Shown here: positions 60,236 to 64,000 of the stretch, piece by piece
Layout: each line of letters opens with the position of its first letter
Numbering within the stretch: position 1 is the stretch's first letter
Assembly: GCA_024349245.1 (NCBI GenBank)
Contig: JALDNG010000020.1
Location: 1,541,001-1,605,000 of the forward strand
Length of the DNA: 64,000 nt
From: Neodontobutis hainanensis
Taxonomy: Eukaryota > Chordata > Actinopteri > Gobiiformes > Odontobutidae
Reading direction: 5' to 3'
Position numbers and translations under genes: made by a program
The notes under the pieces: generated by a model
Seen by the model: only the letters and a program-made list of their open reading frames with translations
What the model was told of the DNA's origin: nothing
Databases searched by the model: none

Positions 60236-60825
60236 AATGAAACATATCACACTTAACATTGTAGCTTATACAAGGATTTTAAGTGAATACATTCTTTTCT
60301 TTCTTTCTTTTTCTGCAGATATATTGATGACGCTTCAGACAAATCTAATAATTACAAATCTAATAATTAGTAAAAGACTTCCCTGTTTACTGTAACATAA
60401 TAATGTTAGTGTCTTTAACACTGCACAGAGCAGTGTTAAAATCCCATGGAAAGGACATAGAGGTTTTTAATTCAAAACTTTAACTATTATTTCTAGTGCA
60501 AATGCCCATGTGTGTAATCTCAAACAAGCGGTCTATTTAATCACACGTCTGCCACAAAGCCTTTTAATCATATCAAAAGTATTCGGATTTCCTGTTTCCT
60601 TTTGTAATCTCATGTAAACACTGTCTCTGTTCCCTTATTTATCTCACACCTTGGCCTCTGAGCGGTCACTGATTAGTTGTCAGCAGTGGTTTAAGGACAT
60701 TTGACTGTCTTTCTGTGGCAAGTGTCAAATACAGCTTGTAAAGGTGCCACTGTGACCCGATAACACACTAGGGTTATTAAAAAGAGACCTGTAATGGTTA
60801 CATTATATTTAATTAGTGCCATATT

Positions 60826-61320
60826 CAAATCAAATATACTTTATTGTCCCAATGGGATTTTTTTCTTAGGTGCAGTGCCACAGCAGCAGTAGAACATACA
60901 GTAAACAGACACATTACAAAAAATGCATACGTAAATGTACAACATACAGCATACATACAGCAACAGTACTGTAACCAATAGTGATCTGTGCAAATACAGC
61001 ATATCAAAATAACTATTGCAACTGGTTCTAAGCAAGGACATTCTAAAAATAAAACCTGGAATTGGCTAAAACTAACCTACAGTAAAAAATGTCTGATAAA
61101 AAATAAACAAGTAATAATAAAAGAGTAATGGATGTAGGAATAAAAGAGAGCTTCAGTCGGTTAGTCTTCCATCTGTAAGCTCTGCACCTTCTGCCTGAGG
61201 GAAGAAGCTCATACTCTGTAAATAAAATGTGAGCGGGATCATTAAGCGAGCCAGTCTGGACACAGTGCCTTCTTAGATGGACTGAAGAGAAGGCATGTCT
61301 TTTTGTCCCATCACTGTTTC
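60826..61320 (-). mobile_element. LINE 3' end inserted in copy C
   Basis: Begins caaatcaaatatactttatt then gtcccaatggg, the inverted tail of a fish LINE. It continues with gtctgcaccttctgcctgag-type sequence (complement of the 3' end of ORF2 and its UTR). Copy B continues without it at the same place (gtgccatat). Confidence 0.7.
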
Positions 61321-62865
61321 ATCAAATGTTTCAGTCAAATATTTAAAGAAGAAGTGATACATTTTAATTTAATAAACTGAGGAGTAAGTAGTGGAGAACA
61401 TAGGCTAACGGGATACCAGTAAAAGGTATTATCTTGAAACAATTCATATCCCAATCACTCTCGTAGGGTTTATATACAGCACTCAGCTTTTGGACGCTCT
61501 TTTTCTTGCTCTGACAAACAGGAACTCGCTAACACATTTCTGTTGACCACTCAAAGTATATTCATCCATACGTGTGCATGATAGTGTTCTAGTTCAAGCA
61601 GAGGCCTGTGCTTAGTTTGATTCTGGTGCGTTTACATCACCTAAAGGGGTCTGAAGTGTTCCCAAACAACCCACTGTACCACTTTGAGGACGCCTCAGCT
61701 TTGGGGTCTCAAGTGATCTTTGTGGAAGGGTTGGAGTTGAATACTAAGTTCTGCTGATTGCACTATAGAGAATAAAAACTAGAAGCAAAAGAAAAGACAT
61801 GAGCCAGAAATAATGCCTTGTTTTTGTGAGAAAGTCAGCTTCAAATACATAATAAATCTTAAATAAAGACATGACTCTTGTGGCCCTTCGATGAGTTCAG
61901 TGTTTACGTAGCAGACGTCTCTCTCTGGACCCAGCAGAGTGGAAACACGTGCCTCATCAGGGGTCACCTCTACAAACCCCTCCCATACTGTACCCCACAG
62001 TGGAAACCAGACTTGCAGCAGAGGGTTTAAAAGGCCCTCAACCCTAATCCCAGCCAGAAGAAAGAAATGTGTCTTTGTAACAGGACTCAACATTTGCATA
62101 TACAAATATTTTATGACAAATACTTGGGGTACTTACTTTTCTTTTAACTTCTAATTAATATTCATTCACAAGCAGCAGTATTTGAGTTCCAATATATGGA
62201 TAGTCAACTCCATCAGGCATTATTCTTAATATATTGTATGGTTAAAAATCTGCTCAGTTAGAGAACAGTATATTCAAATTTGTTCAAAAGTATTTGTGGC
62301 TTTGAAGGAAAAATTGATTAATGGCCCAATAAATGAGTTTTATTTAGTGTTTATTCCTATTGTCTGTACCAAGTCTTTTTTTTTTGTGCCAACACAGAAG
62401 GAAAACTGTGTATAGAAGCTTTCATCCACTTTTATTGTTTTAAAATGTCCTTATTTGTGAAGTAACAGGGGTTTCCAGTAAAATGAAAAACCTCAAAAAT
62501 GTGGCATGTTTTATTATTTGATGTTATGCAAAAATCAAATGTCTGTAGAGTAACTGGTCTCTGCGTTTTGTTTTAATGCCGTTTATGTGACGTTGTAAAT
62601 ACTTTGTGTACAATTGGAGGTGGTATATTTACTACACTGTACATCCATGTTTTTTGGAAAGCAGTTAGTTTCTGTATAATAAACATATTAAGCTTTTCCA
62701 ATGTTAGTAATAAAATGTTTTGCTCTCTAGTTTTGTGTCTTGGATCAAATGTTTATTTTTTATTTTAATGCACAAAACCACTACATTAAAGCTCCACAAC
62801 ATTTTGTTTTTGCCGTCCCAGGGCAGCCTCACCACTAAAAAACGGTCAAACCTGAATATATTTCC

Positions 62866-62868
62866 ATT

Positions 62869-62896
<28 letters not shown>
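62866..62896 (+). repeat. AT dinucleotide microsatellite
   Basis: About 30 bp of tata units in copy C, absent from the NF1 original. Confidence 0.9.
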
Positions 62897-62900
<4 letters not shown>

Positions 62901-64000
62901 TGACTTTGGAAATTCCTTTTCAATGATAAAATGCAGATGATGTAATTGACTTAATGTGACTGTGGAAATTCAAGTCTGAGTCCATAATGTCATCGATTTT
63001 TAACCTGATTTTTAGATTTCCGAGAAAGACACTTGAGGTAACTGCTGACACTTTCTCTTTGTTTCTGTAGTAGTTTAGAGCTGACCTGAAACTTTTAGCT
63101 TTGACTTTCCCGTTTGACTGCAGTAAATTAGTAATTATCTAAGCCTCATTAAACATTGCGTCGAAGCATTGCCAACATTTATCCACATTTACTTTCCTGC
63201 CCTTTTCTCTATTTTGTTTTCTTTTTTGAGCCGTTTTGCTTTATAATAAGATGTATTTTTCCACTTAAGAACTAATTTCCATGGTTTATTTTCTTGTTGA
63301 TGACATCAGTGTCGACCAATGGGAGCACTCCTTTTTTCCTGAAGCGAGCTGTGATTGGCCAAACACCCTCTGAGGGCTGATCACATAAAGCCTTATGGTC
63401 ACATTTTTTCCCTGATGATTCCAATAAAGTTTCAATTATCTTTAGAAGATTAAAACTTTACTAGAGTCGTAAAGTCTGTCACTTGCACAATGTCTCAGAC
63501 AAGGAAACTTACAGGAGGTTTCTGTCCAGCTGAGAGGACTGTGTCAGTGAAATAGGCTTGAGTCTACTGATCTCATGTCCAAGAACTATTCAAATGATTT
63601 TGAGAATATATTTTTGGCTTAAAGTGACAAGGTGCGCCATTAAGGTGTTTGCAAATGCTGTAAAGGTCAGCCAACATGTCCTAATTCAATTATAGCCTAT
63701 AAAACCTTCATAAACTGATGTTTTTTTCTCAAACTCTTTTTGTTATTTGGTTTAATATTGTTATTGCAGAGCAGGTTAATATAACATTTTACTATGTAGA
63801 AGAAATCTGACTCTACTTTACACCAGGATATCCACTGTCTTTAAATGTGTTCAGGCTTGTTTAAAAGTTAGGCGTAGACTTGATTAAGCTCTTTACTGGG
63901 ATTAACCAAATACAGTGTATTCAACCAGTACTTAATTAAACTTCCCTGTCTCTTAAGATTACTGTCACTCTTATTTCATATCACTTTGAGCTGAAAATGA

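Larger units (their letters stand above)
60240..63990 (+). pseudogene. Duplicated NF1 3' UTR and downstream flank (copy C)
   Basis: Follows 12,340-15,350 through common landmarks: ggcctctgagcggtcactga, gcatgatagtgttctag, gtggaaacacgtgcctcatc, aggtggtatatttactacac, the AATAAA at 62,709-62,714, and the final aaccaaatacagtgt block at 63,905. It carries no coding exon. A LINE end (60,826-61,320) is inserted. 60,596-60,824 is almost identical to copy B 46,905-47,127 and includes about 90 bp absent from the NF1 original. Confidence 0.88.

Noticed and set aside
61939..62154. ORF shared with 13,084-13,293 as a conserved small protein
   Set aside because: Both lie in duplicated NF1 3' UTR and differ by indels that break the frame.

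Overview
The window is nuclear DNA of a ray-finned (teleost) fish. Introns are AT-rich with GT-AG borders, and the repeats are those of fish genomes: L2-type and other LINEs, Tc1-like transposons, a Penelope-like element, a Ty3/Gypsy element and tRNA-derived SINEs. No prokaryotic gene, CRISPR array or rRNA is visible.

Layout. (1) 230-8920, + strand: the last 16 coding exons of neurofibromin (NF1), followed by a long 3' UTR to a poly(A) signal near 14,413. A Penelope-like retroelement sits inside that UTR. (2) 14,900-26,220: a transposon graveyard. It holds an L2-type LINE inside a Tc1 transposon and a complete-ended Gypsy-type element inside another LINE. The Gypsy element has an unidentified non-retroelement segment where RT, RNase H and integrase should be. 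(3) 27,101-40,485, - strand: a secreted, mucin-like gene made of eight WxxW (CysD) domains joined by proline/threonine- and histidine/aspartate-rich linkers. Its middle is a tandem array of about 2.1-2.2 kb multi-exon units. (4) 41,820-44,255: an inverted copy of part of this gene family's first intron, split by a Tc1 and an L2 insertion. (5) 44,260-47,130: a rearranged copy of the NF1 last exon and 3' UTR. (6) 48,865-57,145, - strand: a second WxxW gene with four domains, apparently broken at its 5' end. (7) 57,220-60,200: remnants of a Gypsy element and unrecognised sequence. (8) 60,240-63,990: another copy of the NF1 3' UTR and downstream flank.

Interpretation. The pattern NF1 flank - WxxW gene - flank copy - WxxW gene - flank copy points to tandem segmental duplication of a block containing the NF1 3' end and one WxxW gene, later inflated by transposons. 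Within gene 1 the same kind of unequal exchange seems to have continued at exon scale: near-identical units bounded by symmetric phase 1-1 exons add a WxxW domain plus two His-Asp linkers each. Gene 2 keeps a single such domain and no His-Asp linker, so it serves as the unexpanded comparison. The WxxW genes probably encode secreted gel- or matrix-type proteins. This follows from the domain family and is not shown by the sequence alone.
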